In this document: in pieces, positions 18,149 through 27,465 of the stretch | Layout: each line of letters starts with the position of its first letter | Position numbering within the stretch: the stretch's first letter is position 1 | From: Bacteroidaceae bacterium | GTDB taxonomy: Bacteria; Bacteroidota; Bacteroidia; Bacteroidales; Bacteroidaceae | Direction of reading: 5' to 3' | Length of the DNA stretch: 64,000 nucleotides | NCBI GenBank assembly: GCA_017461345.1 | Contig: JAFTYP010000022.1 | Location: 62,001 to 126,000, forward strand | Translations under genes and position numbers: made by a program | The notes under the pieces: generated by a model | Told to the model about the DNA's origin: nothing | Seen by the model: the letters and a program-made list of their open reading frames with translations, nothing else | The model's database searches: none

Positions 18149-18856
18149 TTATTTGCCAATAAGGAAGATTGCAGGAATCTTGCTTAGATCTGGCAAAGAA
18201 GATTTCTTCCATTCCGACACGCGAAGTGTGCGAATGTATTCGTTGGGCGTTGTAATGCCGGCCGCAACGCAAAGGTATGTTTGCGGCCGAAGGGCATTAA
18301 GGAGAGCCTGAAACATCTTTTCGTTCCTATAAGGTGTCTCGATGAAGAGTTGTGTCTGCCCTTCTGTCCAGGCTCTTGTCTCAAGGTTTTTTATGCACCT
18401 TGCACGGTCGTGAGCATCAACAGGCAAATAACCATTGAATGCAAAACTCTGTCCGCCAAGTCCACTGCTCATTACGGCCATAATCATACTATTAGGTCCT
18501 ACCAGTGGAATAACTCTTAGGTTTTCTCTTTGAGCAATGCGAACAATGTCTGCCCCAGGGTCGGCAACAGCGGGACAGCCTGCTTCGCTGATGACCCCGA
18601 CTGGTTTCCCGTCTCGTAGTGGTTGTAGATATTGGCTGAAATGCTTTTCATCGGCATGCTTGCCCATCTCGAAAAATGTGCAATCGTCAATGGGAAACGC
18701 TTTGTCTGTCTGCCGAAGGAAACGACGAGCAGAACGTATATTCTCCACGATGAAGTAGCGTATATTCATGATTACCTCATGGTTATATGATGGCAAGACT
18801 TGCTCGACGGAAGTCTCGCCAAGTGTAACAGGAATGAGGTAAAGTGCTGCGTCCAT
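18149..18856 (-). CDS. RsmI-like SAM-dependent methyltransferase (tetrapyrrole methylase fold)
   Basis: A 235-residue protein with the tetrapyrrole-methylase fold. GVISEAGCPAVADPG and VIPLVGPNSMIMAVMSSGL align with the SAM-binding motifs of RsmI, the 16S rRNA C1402 2'-O-methyltransferase. The N-terminal strand (ALYLIPVTLGE) differs from the usual VATPIGNL, so this is probably the Bacteroidetes paralogue and not RsmI itself. The ATG at 18856 overlaps the hisS stop by one base (TGATG), so it is coupled to hisS. Its target is unknown. Confidence 0.8.
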   Translation of the reverse strand: MDAALYLIPVTLGETSVEQVLPSYNHEVIMNIRYFIVENIRSARRFLRQTDKAFPIDDCTFFEMGKHADEKHFSQYLQPLRDGKPVGVISEAGCPAVADPGADIVRIAQRENLRVIPLVGPNSMIMAVMSSGLGGQSFAFNGYLPVDAHDRARCIKNLETRAWTEGQTQLFIETPYRNEKMFQALLNALRPQTYLCVAAGITTPNEYIRTLRVSEWKKSSLPDLSKIPAIFLIGK

Positions 18857-20211
18857 CAGTTTATTGCGTCTGCTATTTCTTCGGGCGAGAGGAGTTTCTG
18901 TTCGCCGGTCTGCATGTTCTTGAGCATCACCTTGCCCTCTGCCATTTCTGTCTCGCCTGTCATTGCCACAAAGGGGACGGCCTTCTGGTTGGCATACTGC
19001 ATTTGTTTCTTCATCTTTGCAGAATCGGGATAGATTTCGCAACGGATACCTTGCCCACGAAGCAGAGCGACAATGGGCAGCGAATAGTCTGTCTCTTTTT
19101 CTCCGAAGTTGATGAAGAGTACTTGCGTTGCAGTTGTAACCGTTTCCGGATAGAGTTCAAGTTGATTCAACACATCGTATATGCGGTCGGCTCCAAAACT
19201 AATTCCAACGCCACTCAATCCGGGCATGCCGAAGATACCAGTCAAGTTGTCGTAACGGCCACCGCCTGTGATGCTTCCTATCTCTACGTCGAGTGCCTTA
19301 ACCTCGAAGATGCAGCCAGTATAATAGTTCAAACCTCTGGCAAGTGTCAGGTCGAGTTCGATTTGAGAGTTAAGGTTATTGAGTTTCGAAACAACGTATT
19401 CTACCTCGTCGATACCTTTCTGCCCCACTTCTATTCCTGCCAACACCTGTCGCATTGTAGCGATCTTCTCTGCATTTGTGCCGCTGAGATTGATGATTGG
19501 CTGCAGTTTCCGGATGGCATCCTCACTGATTCCGCCCCTGCGTAACTCGTCGTTTACGGCATCGAGGCCTATCTTGTCGAGTTTGTCGATGGCAACTGTA
19601 ATATCTACTATCTTGTCGGCTTCGCCAATCATCTCGGCAATGCCGGACAGAATCTTACGGTTGTTTATCTTGATGCAGACACGTATGCCGAAACGTTGGA
19701 ATACGGTATCGACGATTTGCATCAGTTCCACTTCGCAGAGCAGCGAGTCGCTTCCCACGACATCGGCATCGCACTGATAGAACTCGCGATACCTTCCCTT
19801 CTGCGGTCGGTCGGCACGCCATACCGGTTGTATCTGATAGCGGCGGAACGGCAAAGTCAGTTCCTCTCTGTGCTGAACGACATAACGGGCAAAAGGAACT
19901 GTCAGGTCATATCTCAAACCCTTTTCGCAAAGTTGTGCTGCAAGGTGTCCCGTTGCCCCATTTGCGAGGTCTTCCGGCGAAATGCCACGCAAGAAGTCGC
20001 CACTATTCAGGATTTTGAAGAGCAGTTTGTCGCCTTCCTCACCATATTTGCCCATCAAAGTCGAGAGATTCTCCATTGCAGGAGTCTCTATCTGCTGAAA
20101 GCCATAGAGTGAATAGACTTCACGAATCGTGTTGAAGATATAGTTGCGTCGCGACATTTCCTGTGGTCCGAAGTCGCGGGTTCCCTTTGGAATACTTGGT
20201 TTCTGCGCCAT
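18856..20211 (-). CDS. hisS: histidyl-tRNA synthetase
   Basis: HisRS charges tRNA-His. The 451-residue class II synthetase has PKGTRDFGP at the start, motif 2 ([20 protein letters not shown]), the His-binding [10 protein letters not shown] and motif 3 ([15 protein letters not shown]), then a C-terminal anticodon-binding domain. The start at 20211 ([10 protein letters not shown]) is chosen over 20271 because the promoter covers the earlier one. The RsmI-like gene is coupled downstream. Confidence 0.96.
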   Translation of the reverse strand: MAQKPSIPKGTRDFGPQEMSRRNYIFNTIREVYSLYGFQQIETPAMENLSTLMGKYGEEGDKLLFKILNSGDFLRGISPEDLANGATGHLAAQLCEKGLRYDLTVPFARYVVQHREELTLPFRRYQIQPVWRADRPQKGRYREFYQCDADVVGSDSLLCEVELMQIVDTVFQRFGIRVCIKINNRKILSGIAEMIGEADKIVDITVAIDKLDKIGLDAVNDELRRGGISEDAIRKLQPIINLSGTNAEKIATMRQVLAGIEVGQKGIDEVEYVVSKLNNLNSQIELDLTLARGLNYYTGCIFEVKALDVEIGSITGGGRYDNLTGIFGMPGLSGVGISFGADRIYDVLNQLELYPETVTTATQVLFINFGEKETDYSLPIVALLRGQGIRCEIYPDSAKMKKQMQYANQKAVPFVAMTGETEMAEGKVMLKNMQTGEQKLLSPEEIADAIN

Positions 20212-20241
20212 AAAACAGTTTGATGATTTCAAATTTGTATG

Positions 20242-20272
20242 CAAATTTACAACTAAAAATCGAGATAGCAAA
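20242..20272 (-). promoter_or_regulatory. Promoter for hisS
   Basis: On the minus strand, TTTG at 20272-20269 and TAAATTTG at 20249-20242 are 19 bases apart. The leader to the ATG at 20211 is about 25-30 bases. Confidence 0.78.
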
Positions 20273-20415
20273 ATAAAGAACTAAAAATAGAGTCCACTAC
20301 TATCGTGGGCACTTTCCGTATCTCGCCTTCATTTCCCCATTTCGTTGTTTCAGCATCTCGTCAAGGCATCGCAGGCGAGCCTAATGTGCTGATTTACAAA
20401 CACCGCTAACCTTCG

Positions 20416-20505
20416 GCCAAACATGCCAGTAGATGTCTGCAAAATAGGTTAACCTAATTGGCCGACTTAACGTGCCTTGTTGGTCAACTTGGCGTGCCTT
20501 GTTTT
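20416..20505. repeat. 22-bp-period intergenic array C
   Basis: Core words GGTTAACC (20447), AACGTGCC (20469) and GGCGTGCC (20491) are exactly 22 apart, preceded by AACATGCC at 20420. Linkers are GCCAAAC, GCAAAAT, GCCGAC and GTCAAC. This array joins the GGTTAACC word class of arrays D, E and F to the AACGTGCC class of array A in one place. It lies between the end of the cyclo-ligase gene and the hisS promoter. The region 20273-20415 holds no gene. Confidence 0.8.
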
Positions 20506-20529
20506 CAGGCTTCGCTTGCGGCATCAGAA

Positions 20530-21090
20530 TTATTGCTGTTCTGTGGCATATTCCGCAGTTATCACATCGTGAACAGACACATCGTGGACATCGGCCGGGA
20601 CTTCTGCAAAAAACTGAAACGGGAAGCAGACACCCTGCCGTCGTGCTCTGTCGAGCCGGGGCAGAAGACGGTCGTAATAACCTTTTCCCCTACCCAATCT
20701 GTGCCCAGATCTGTCGTATGCCATTCCCGGAACAATGGCCACATCAATCTCCGAATACCTTTCCAGCGGGAACTTAGTCCCTGCAGGTTCCATAATTCCA
20801 TACGAGCCCACCACCAGAGACGCATCGCCTTCGTAAGGATACAACTCCAATTCGTTGCCAACACAAACTGGCAACAAAACTCTTTTGTCAGCCTCCACCG
20901 CCCTGAATATCAACGGGCGGACATCCACTTCGTCGGCAAGCGGATAATAAAGCAACAACGTCTCCGATTTCTGCCAACAATCAGAATCGAGCACCCTATT
21001 GCATATCTCTTCCGACATTGCAGCCATTTGGGCAGCAGAATGTAGTTTCTTTTGAGCCCTTACAAACTGCCTAAGTTCCTGTTTGGTCAC
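20530..21090 (-). CDS. 5-formyltetrahydrofolate cyclo-ligase
   Basis: A 186-residue enzyme that recycles 5-formyl-THF to 5,10-methenyl-THF with ATP. It starts MTKQELRQFVRAQKK, has LLLYYPLADEVDVRPL in the middle, and carries the diagnostic end motif GHRLGRGKGYYDRLL. Its ATG overlaps the stop of the GH109-like gene by four bases, so the two are coupled, although the functions are unrelated as far as I can see. Confidence 0.93.
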   Translation of the reverse strand: MTKQELRQFVRAQKKLHSAAQMAAMSEEICNRVLDSDCWQKSETLLLYYPLADEVDVRPLIFRAVEADKRVLLPVCVGNELELYPYEGDASLVVGSYGIMEPAGTKFPLERYSEIDVAIVPGMAYDRSGHRLGRGKGYYDRLLPRLDRARRQGVCFPFQFFAEVPADVHDVSVHDVITAEYATEQQ

Positions 21091-22670
21091 TTTTTTGCTT
21101 TCTTTTCGGCTTTTTGTTTAGCCTTGTCATACTTTTCCCAAAGTTTCTTCTTCGCACAATATTCTTTCTGGGCCTCTGTGCTTACAACGGCCGCAGCCTC
21201 GGCTACAGCCTCATCTTCCGGACTTGCCCATGCAAACCGGAAGCCTTTCTGGACGTCCCAATAGCCACGAGTAAAGTCGGGAAAAGCAACAGCACAACAA
21301 TTATTGTCCATCGAAAGCGCACCAAGTTCTGCAAGACTGCACCACTCTGCAAGGTCGTAAACGTCCATATCGAGAGGCAAACCGTTCTGCAAACAATAAA
21401 CAAGACGAGCATCCATAAAGAAGTCCATTCCTCCGTGTCCGCCCACCTTCCGCGCCAACTCACCATATTTCTTGATGATGGGATGCGTGTACCTCGCCAC
21501 AAGAGCCTCCTGTTCCGCAGCAGGCAAAAAGCCATGACTGCTGAGATTGTCAACCTTCGGAGCAATGCCACTGGCAGTAAGTTGACTCTTGTCCAGAGCA
21601 TAATGCTGTTCCGGATACTTTGTGGCGTATCCCTTAGTGCCGGTCAGTTTGTACAGACGATTGTAGGGCTGCGGAGTCATCACATTGTGCTGAATCTCCA
21701 CAACCTTGCCTTTTGCAGTACGCATCAGTGTTGTAGTATGGTCGCCGTTACGATAGTTGTTGCATGGCTTACCAGTCTTCCTCTCTACATATTCCTTGCC
21801 AAGAACACTCTTTGTGTCCATTGCAACAAGAGTTGTAAAGCGATCGCCACGATGAATGTCCATGGCAAGAGCCACAGGGCCAAGCCCATGTGTAGCATAC
21901 ACATCGCCACGATTCTCCATATTATACTTCATGCGCCATCCAAGTTTGTCGGAATCACTGCCATCAGGGTTTTTCCAATAATAATCCCAAAAGGCGTCCA
22001 GATTATGAATATAAGCCCCTTCGCCACGAAGCACTTCGCCGAAGACTCCATTCTGAACCATGTTGAGCGTATTCAACTCATACCAGTCGTAACAACAGTT
22101 TTCAAGAATCATACAATGAAGACGTTTCCTTTCACTGAGTTCGATGAGTTCCCAGCATTGCTCAAGGTTCATAACACTCGGAACCTCAACAGCAGTATGC
22201 TTGCCATTCAGGAGAGCGCATTTTGCAACAGGGAAGTGATGAAGCCAATCAGTAGCCACATAGACAAGATCGATATCCGAACGACTGCAAAGATCTTCAT
22301 AACCTTTCTCACCGCTATAAACGTCTGCCGGCGGCAACCCTGCCTTACGAAGATACCTCTGACAGGCTTCTGCCCTACCTGCTTCATAATCGCAAAGCGC
22401 CACAATCTGTACGCCCGGAATATGAGTAAAACGCTCAACGGCACCAGGTCCACGCATGCCTAAACCCACAAAGCCCACACGAACGCACTCCATCTTGGGA
22501 ACAGACAGACCAAGCACATGCTGTTGACCTGCCGGACGAGTTGGAGAGTCAATGACAAGAGTCCCCTTTTCCCAACGAGTCCTCGTGCTTGGACTGAGGC
22601 TTTGCGCCACAGATGTAGTGACGAAAAAGATTGCCACAAAGAGTGTAAATGAGAAATGTTTGAGATTCAT
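21087..22670 (-). CDS. Gfo/Idh/MocA-family protein, GH109-like, secreted
   Basis: A 527-residue protein with a signal peptide (ending SVAQ) and an N-terminal Rossmann fold (VRVGFVGLGMRGPGAVERF, then VALCDYEAG). It resembles GH109 proteins, NAD-dependent alpha-N-acetylgalactosaminidases of Bacteroidetes. The segment CMILENCCYDWYELNTLNM and the GEVLRGEGAYIHNL region support this. The C-terminus is Lys-rich. The upstream in-frame ATG at 22745 is rejected because the 22670 start gives a proper signal peptide. Its substrate cannot be read from sequence. Confidence 0.8.
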   Translation of the reverse strand: MNLKHFSFTLFVAIFFVTTSVAQSLSPSTRTRWEKGTLVIDSPTRPAGQQHVLGLSVPKMECVRVGFVGLGMRGPGAVERFTHIPGVQIVALCDYEAGRAEACQRYLRKAGLPPADVYSGEKGYEDLCSRSDIDLVYVATDWLHHFPVAKCALLNGKHTAVEVPSVMNLEQCWELIELSERKRLHCMILENCCYDWYELNTLNMVQNGVFGEVLRGEGAYIHNLDAFWDYYWKNPDGSDSDKLGWRMKYNMENRGDVYATHGLGPVALAMDIHRGDRFTTLVAMDTKSVLGKEYVERKTGKPCNNYRNGDHTTTLMRTAKGKVVEIQHNVMTPQPYNRLYKLTGTKGYATKYPEQHYALDKSQLTASGIAPKVDNLSSHGFLPAAEQEALVARYTHPIIKKYGELARKVGGHGGMDFFMDARLVYCLQNGLPLDMDVYDLAEWCSLAELGALSMDNNCCAVAFPDFTRGYWDVQKGFRFAWASPEDEAVAEAAAVVSTEAQKEYCAKKKLWEKYDKAKQKAEKKAKK

Positions 22671-22701
22671 TATATTTATTCGTTTTACTGTATTTGCTAT
22701 A

Positions 22702-22709
22702 CAAAGATA
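22702..22709 (-). promoter_or_regulatory. -7 element for the GH109-like gene
   Basis: TATCTTTG on the minus strand, 31 bases before the ATG at 22670. No clear -33 TTTG at the right distance. Confidence 0.5.
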
Positions 22710-22804
22710 GTGAAAGTTCATAAAACTACAGTCCCTTTCACACAAAAGGAGTTAAAATACATAACTTTTCCCCTCGACATTCCTCGATTTACATAATAAT
22801 AATG

Positions 22805-22812
22805 TACCTTTG
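22805..22812 (+). promoter_or_regulatory. -7 element for rlmN
   Basis: TACCTTTG. The next in-frame ATGs are at 22821 and 22830, so the mRNA has a very short 5' leader. The -33 element is weak. Confidence 0.5.
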
Positions 22813-22829
22813 CAGTATAAATGTGTAAA

Positions 22830-23855
22830 ATGGAGAAAAAGAAACTGCTTGGCATGACACTCTGCGACTTGAAAGCGGTCGCCACCGAAGTGGGGCTACC
22901 AGCCTTCGCAGCAAAGCAAATCATGCAATGGCTCTACAACAAGCGAGTGAGGAGCATCGACGAGATGACCAACCTCTCCCTTAAAAGTCGTGCCATTCTT
23001 GCCGAGCATTACACCATCGGATGCGTGCCTCCATCGGACGTACAACAAAGCATCGATGGAACAGCAAAGTACCTTTTCCCCACGGAGAACGGGCAACAAG
23101 TTGAATGCGTATTCATCCCTGATGGCGACAGAGCAACACTTTGTGTCAGTTGCCAAGCAGGTTGTCGCATGGGCTGCCGATTCTGCATGACCGGCAGACA
23201 AGGATTCGGCGGGAACCTCTCCACAGCAGACATACTGAACCAAGTCTATTCAGTCCCCGGGAACGAGCAACTTACAAACATCGTCTTCATGGGACAAGGC
23301 GAGCCAATGGATAACCTTGACGCAGTCCTGAAAGCCACCGAATTACTCACAAATCCCGATGGTTGGGCATGGAGTCCGAAACGTATTACGGTATCAACCG
23401 TCGGCGTCCGAAAAGGCGTAGAACGTTTCCTTCTGGAGAGTAATTGCCATCTTGCTGTCAGCCTGCACAATCCCTTCCCCGAGGAACGACTCGCAATGAT
23501 GCCTGCCGAAAAGGCGTACGGATTAGAAGAACTGATGACATTGCTCAAAAGACAAGACTGGAGTCACCAACGCAGACTCAGTTTTGAATACATCGTCTTC
23601 GGCGGTCTCAATGATTCAGAACGCCATGCAAAAGAATTGGTTCGCTTACTTGCCCCTATCGAATGCCGCGTCAACCTGATTCGTTTCCACCAAATACCCG
23701 ACACTCCCTATAAAGGAGCAACGGAAGAAAAGATGGTATGGCTGCGAGACTATTTGACAAAACACGGCGTAACAACCACCATTCGTGCAAGTCGAGGACA
23801 AGACATCTATGCAGCCTGCGGACTATTGCACGCAAAAACAAACACCGCAATATGA
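22830..23855 (+). CDS. rlmN: dual-specificity 23S rRNA/tRNA m2A methyltransferase RlmN
   Basis: RlmN is a radical-SAM enzyme that methylates A2503 of 23S rRNA and A37 of some tRNAs. The 341-residue protein has the cluster motif CRMGCRFC inside CVSCQAGCRMGCRFCMTG, FMGQGEPMDNLD and, near the end, the SRGQDIYAACGLL Cys that forms the methylated intermediate. An ATG three codons earlier (22821) is also possible. The stop overlaps the next gene by four bases (ATGA). Confidence 0.95.
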   Translation: MEKKKLLGMTLCDLKAVATEVGLPAFAAKQIMQWLYNKRVRSIDEMTNLSLKSRAILAEHYTIGCVPPSDVQQSIDGTAKYLFPTENGQQVECVFIPDGDRATLCVSCQAGCRMGCRFCMTGRQGFGGNLSTADILNQVYSVPGNEQLTNIVFMGQGEPMDNLDAVLKATELLTNPDGWAWSPKRITVSTVGVRKGVERFLLESNCHLAVSLHNPFPEERLAMMPAEKAYGLEELMTLLKRQDWSHQRRLSFEYIVFGGLNDSERHAKELVRLLAPIECRVNLIRFHQIPDTPYKGATEEKMVWLRDYLTKHGVTTTIRASRGQDIYAACGLLHAKTNTAI

Positions 23856-24907
23856 AACACTCTTTATTCACATTGACAGCACTCTGCTGCTTACTTCTAC
23901 TGGCCAGTTGCTCAAAAGAACAAATCTTCCCGCAAGCCAGCGGACGTCCATACGAAGTGCTTGTAGTACTCAACAATAAAACATGGGAAGCCCCAGCCGG
24001 TCGTGCGCTTTTCGACATACTCGACACCGATGTCCCCTGCCTGCCGCAGAGCGAACGGTCGTTCCACATCACACAGATTGAGCCGAAAGACTTAAGCGCA
24101 AATTTCAGCATCTTCCGCAACATCATTCAAGTCAACATCGACAAATCACAATTCTCCCGTACTGGCATGCGCTTTTCACGAAACAAGTATGCCATGGATC
24201 AAATTGTACTTACTATCAACAGCCCCAGCGAAGACGACTTTCAACAGTTCTGCATCAAGCACAAACAAGAAGTTCTTGACTTCTTGACACGTACTGAAAT
24301 GAATCGCCTTATCAAAGAATTGGAAACAAAATACTCAAAGGTAACCTACGACCTCGCATGGCAAGTATTCACCTGCCGCTTTTATGCCCCGAAGGAACTG
24401 AAAGCATACAAAAAAGGCACACAATTCTTTTGGACAAGCAACAATACCGCAAGTGGCTTAGAAAACATCTGCATGTACAGTTACCCCTATGAAGGCCCCG
24501 AAACATTCAACAAGGAATACATGACAGCAAAACGCGATTCCGTGATGAAACTAAATCTACCTGGCGAAAAACCGGGAATGTATATGAAGACCGACACACT
24601 TTGTACCATAACAAAACCCATAGTGGTACATAATCGCTATGCCATGGAAATGCGTGGTCTTTGGTATATGGAGAACGATTGTATGGGCGGCCCCTTTGTA
24701 AGTCATTCTCGTGTAGATACAGAAACAAATCGTGTTATCGTAGTTGAAGGCTTTGTCTATGCTCCAGAAAAGATGAAACGAGGACTTATTCGCCGACTCG
24801 AAGGCTCCCTATATACCCTACAATTACCTGAAGAACAACAATCGTATATCGACACTGGTTTAGAGGAAGAAAACACTCCAGACTCCACTAAAGACAAACA
24901 CAAATAA
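23852..24907 (+). CDS. DUF4837-family lipoprotein
   Basis: A 351-residue lipoprotein with lipobox LLASC, so it is membrane-anchored. The start at 23852 gives this signal peptide and overlaps the rlmN stop (ATGA). GRPYEVLVVLNNKTW followed by FHITQIEPKDLS matches DUF4837, a Bacteroidetes-only family of unknown function. The PdxA-like gene follows without a gap. In this phylum the family is commonly found in this operon with lptE and secG. Confidence 0.83.
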   Translation: MKHSLFTLTALCCLLLLASCSKEQIFPQASGRPYEVLVVLNNKTWEAPAGRALFDILDTDVPCLPQSERSFHITQIEPKDLSANFSIFRNIIQVNIDKSQFSRTGMRFSRNKYAMDQIVLTINSPSEDDFQQFCIKHKQEVLDFLTRTEMNRLIKELETKYSKVTYDLAWQVFTCRFYAPKELKAYKKGTQFFWTSNNTASGLENICMYSYPYEGPETFNKEYMTAKRDSVMKLNLPGEKPGMYMKTDTLCTITKPIVVHNRYAMEMRGLWYMENDCMGGPFVSHSRVDTETNRVIVVEGFVYAPEKMKRGLIRRLEGSLYTLQLPEEQQSYIDTGLEEENTPDSTKDKHK

Positions 24908-25705
24908 ATGGAAAAATTCAAAATAGCCATTACTCTCGGCAACTGCGACGATACAAGCCGCCAAGCAATCCTTGACATACTCAAAGACCCTGTCATACTC
25001 GAACTCTGCAATCCAATCGTATTTGAGGAAAAGGATGCACTCCAAAAACTTAATGAAAATAAAGTAGATGCTTTGGTCGTCATTCCATCATCCGAAGCAA
25101 TAGAGTGCCCTGCTGATGCCACAGAAGTTATCATTACAGAAAAAACGAACATCGTTTCACTCTCTAAAGAACCTATAGCCGAAGACATCATCAAGATTCG
25201 CGACATTATAGAACGTGACCTCGACCGTCATTCGCTACGCATTGCTATCGTTCAGGAAAGCACAATGCAAAATCCCGAACTGGCCAATCAAGTTACAGTC
25301 GAACATAATATTAACACCTATGGTCCTTATACCATAGAACAGATAATGGCTGAAGATACTGCCTGGCACTTTGACGCCATCATCACAACAGATACAACCT
25401 CTGCACAACACATAACAGAGAAACTTTCACAAGAAGTACCTGTTCGTTACTTTGCCAGCAAAAAAACAATCGTTACAGCCGCATACCAATTTACGCAAAT
25501 AGATGCCGAGGAGAAAACAAACGATGTTTCCTGGCTGACACATCCTATCTATACAGCCATTGATGTAATCCGCAACCGCGCTTTCTACGATGAGGCTCGA
25601 CGCAATCCGTTACAGAAACTCTTCCGCGACAAACGCGATGACCGTAAAAAGGACGACACAAGTCAAGAAAACACAAACACCGAAAAACCAGAAAAAGCAT
25701 CATGA
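24908..25705 (+). CDS. Degenerate PdxA-like protein, probably not catalytic
   Basis: A 265-residue protein at the position normally held by pdxA (4-hydroxythreonine-4-phosphate dehydrogenase) in Bacteroidales. The start KIAITLGNCDDTSRQAIL echoes PdxA's ITHGDxNGIGxE, and VLELC-type (ILELCNPIVFEE) and the end (HPIYTAIDVIRNRAFYDEAR, NPLQKLFRDKR) fit PdxA ends. However, it is about 70 residues short, and I find neither the HNPHAGE-like nor the YHDQG-like metal-binding motif. I infer a PdxA-derived protein that has lost its enzyme role. It overlaps the next gene by four bases. A true pdxA may exist elsewhere. Confidence 0.6.
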   Translation: MEKFKIAITLGNCDDTSRQAILDILKDPVILELCNPIVFEEKDALQKLNENKVDALVVIPSSEAIECPADATEVIITEKTNIVSLSKEPIAEDIIKIRDIIERDLDRHSLRIAIVQESTMQNPELANQVTVEHNINTYGPYTIEQIMAEDTAWHFDAIITTDTTSAQHITEKLSQEVPVRYFASKKTIVTAAYQFTQIDAEEKTNDVSWLTHPIYTAIDVIRNRAFYDEARRNPLQKLFRDKRDDRKKDDTSQENTNTEKPEKAS

Positions 25706-26937
25706 GCAATAGTTCAGACATGCAGACTCTGATGAACCGCTATGGCATAGTAGGACGAAACGAAGCCCTACGCGAAGCCCTTGCCACTGCTGTTCTTGTC
25801 GCACCCACTGACCTTTCCGTACTTATTCAAGGCGAAAGTGGCGTGGGTAAGGAAGTTATTCCACGCATTATCCATGATCACAGCAAACGACGTAGTAAGA
25901 CATATATTGCTATCAATTGTGGAGCCATACCAGAAGGCACAATCGATAGCGAACTATTCGGTCACGAAAAAGGAGCGTTCACCAGTGCCATCAGTGAGCA
26001 CGAAGGTTTTTTCGGAAGTGCTGATGGCGGAACACTTTTCCTTGACGAAGTAGGCGAACTACCACTCAGCACACAAGCAAGATTATTGCGCGTCTTGGAA
26101 ACAGGCGAATACATGAGAGTCGGCAGCAGTACTCCGCGCAAGACAAATGTCCGCATTGTAGCAGCAACAAACGTTGACATACCCAATGCAATTAAACACG
26201 GACGCTTTCGAGAAGATCTATATTACCGCCTTTCAACCATTAACATCAACATTCCACCTTTGCGCAAACGTCAAGGTGACGCAGTGTTACTCTTTAAAAA
26301 GTTTGCACTAGACACAGCCGGCCGTTACAATATACCGGAACCTGTACGCCTAACACCTGAAGCAGAAACAGTCGTCAACTCTTACAAATGGCCCGGAAAT
26401 ATTCGACAATTACGCAATGTCACGGAACAACTCAGCATTCTCTCCGAAAGCAGAAACATTACACCCGAAGTTCTTGCTAAACTCGGCATCACGCCTAATT
26501 CTGACACAGATACAAGCATTGCAACTATTGCCGGGAATAATAATTCTTCCACTCAACATGATTACGAGCAAGAAATAAAGATACTTGCCCATGCTGTTTT
26601 CGAGCTACGTTCCGAGGTTCAAGAACTCAAAGAAAAACTTCAACACAGTAGTAATTGGCCTAAAGACTCTGCGAACACGACTATGCCTGTTCCTATTTCT
26701 TCACAAAAAAGTGCAGCAACAACACATCACACATACCATTCCCTACCAAATTTGGATATCGCTACAGCAGAGGAAATAGTAGATGATGATACACTCAATA
26801 TCGGCGACATGGAAAAACGGAACATCTTACTCGCCCTTCAACGCAATCACTACAAACGTAAACTTGCTGCAGAAGAACTCGGCATTAGCGAACGAACACT
26901 ATACCGCAAGATAAAAGCATATGGAATCGATGAATAG
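25702..26937 (+). CDS. sigma54-type AAA+ transcriptional activator
   Basis: A 411-residue bacterial enhancer-binding protein without an N-terminal sensor domain. The AAA+ domain starts near residue 15 with Walker A (GESGVGKE, 44-51), the sigma-contact loop GAFTSA (91-96) in place of the canonical GAFTGA, and Walker B (TLFLDEVGEL). RWPGN-like YKWPGNIRQLRN follows. The C-terminal Fis-type helix-turn-helix is LAAEELGISERTLYRKIK. A linker of about 100 residues joins the two. It probably regulates sigma54 promoters, targets unknown. Confidence 0.88.
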   Translation: MSNSSDMQTLMNRYGIVGRNEALREALATAVLVAPTDLSVLIQGESGVGKEVIPRIIHDHSKRRSKTYIAINCGAIPEGTIDSELFGHEKGAFTSAISEHEGFFGSADGGTLFLDEVGELPLSTQARLLRVLETGEYMRVGSSTPRKTNVRIVAATNVDIPNAIKHGRFREDLYYRLSTININIPPLRKRQGDAVLLFKKFALDTAGRYNIPEPVRLTPEAETVVNSYKWPGNIRQLRNVTEQLSILSESRNITPEVLAKLGITPNSDTDTSIATIAGNNNSSTQHDYEQEIKILAHAVFELRSEVQELKEKLQHSSNWPKDSANTTMPVPISSQKSAATTHHTYHSLPNLDIATAEEIVDDDTLNIGDMEKRNILLALQRNHYKRKLAAEELGISERTLYRKIKAYGIDE

Positions 26938-27439
26938 AATACGACTTGCCTTTATTATCCTCACTATGCTGCTCTTATCGGCCTGCACTATCAGTTATCG
27001 TTTTAATGGTGCCAGCATTGACTATACGACAACAAAAACAATTCAGATTGACAACTTTCCTATCCGAAGTGCCTATGTTTGGGGACCAATGCAAAGTATC
27101 TTCCAAAATAGGCTTACCGATATTTTTGCCAATCAAACGAAACTACGTCAAGTCAAAAAAAATGGCGACCTACAACTGGCAGGTGAAATCGTTGCATTTG
27201 ATCAATACAACAAAGGCATCTCAAGTGATGGCTATAGTAGTTTGGTACAACTCAAGATGACTGTCAATGTGCGATTTGTCAACAATAAAAAACACTCTGA
27301 AGACTTTGAACGGCAATTTACAGCAACCTCTGAATACGATGCTTCACAACAACTCACTGCTGTTCAAGAAGAACTTGTTACACAGATGGTAAAAGACATT
27401 ACCGACCAAATCTTCAATGCCACAGTAGCAAATTGGTAA
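26930..27439 (+). CDS. lptE: LPS-assembly lipoprotein LptE family
   Basis: A 169-residue lipoprotein (lipobox LLSAC) with the Bacteroidetes LptE pattern: CTISYRFNGASIDYTTTK, then IDNFPIRSAYVWGP. LptE plugs the LptD barrel that places LPS in the outer membrane. An ATG at 26921 is also in frame. The gene overlaps the activator's 3' end. It fits the conserved run of activator-lptE-TPR-secG. Confidence 0.85.
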   Translation: MNRIRLAFIILTMLLLSACTISYRFNGASIDYTTTKTIQIDNFPIRSAYVWGPMQSIFQNRLTDIFANQTKLRQVKKNGDLQLAGEIVAFDQYNKGISSDGYSSLVQLKMTVNVRFVNNKKHSEDFERQFTATSEYDASQQLTAVQEELVTQMVKDITDQIFNATVANW

Positions 27440-27465
27440 ATTACATCATTCTCTATACCTAAACT

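Noticed and set aside
21114..22463. A 449-residue plus-strand frame inside the GH109-like gene
   Set aside because: The minus-strand frame has a signal peptide and a Rossmann motif. The plus-strand product has no recognisable feature.
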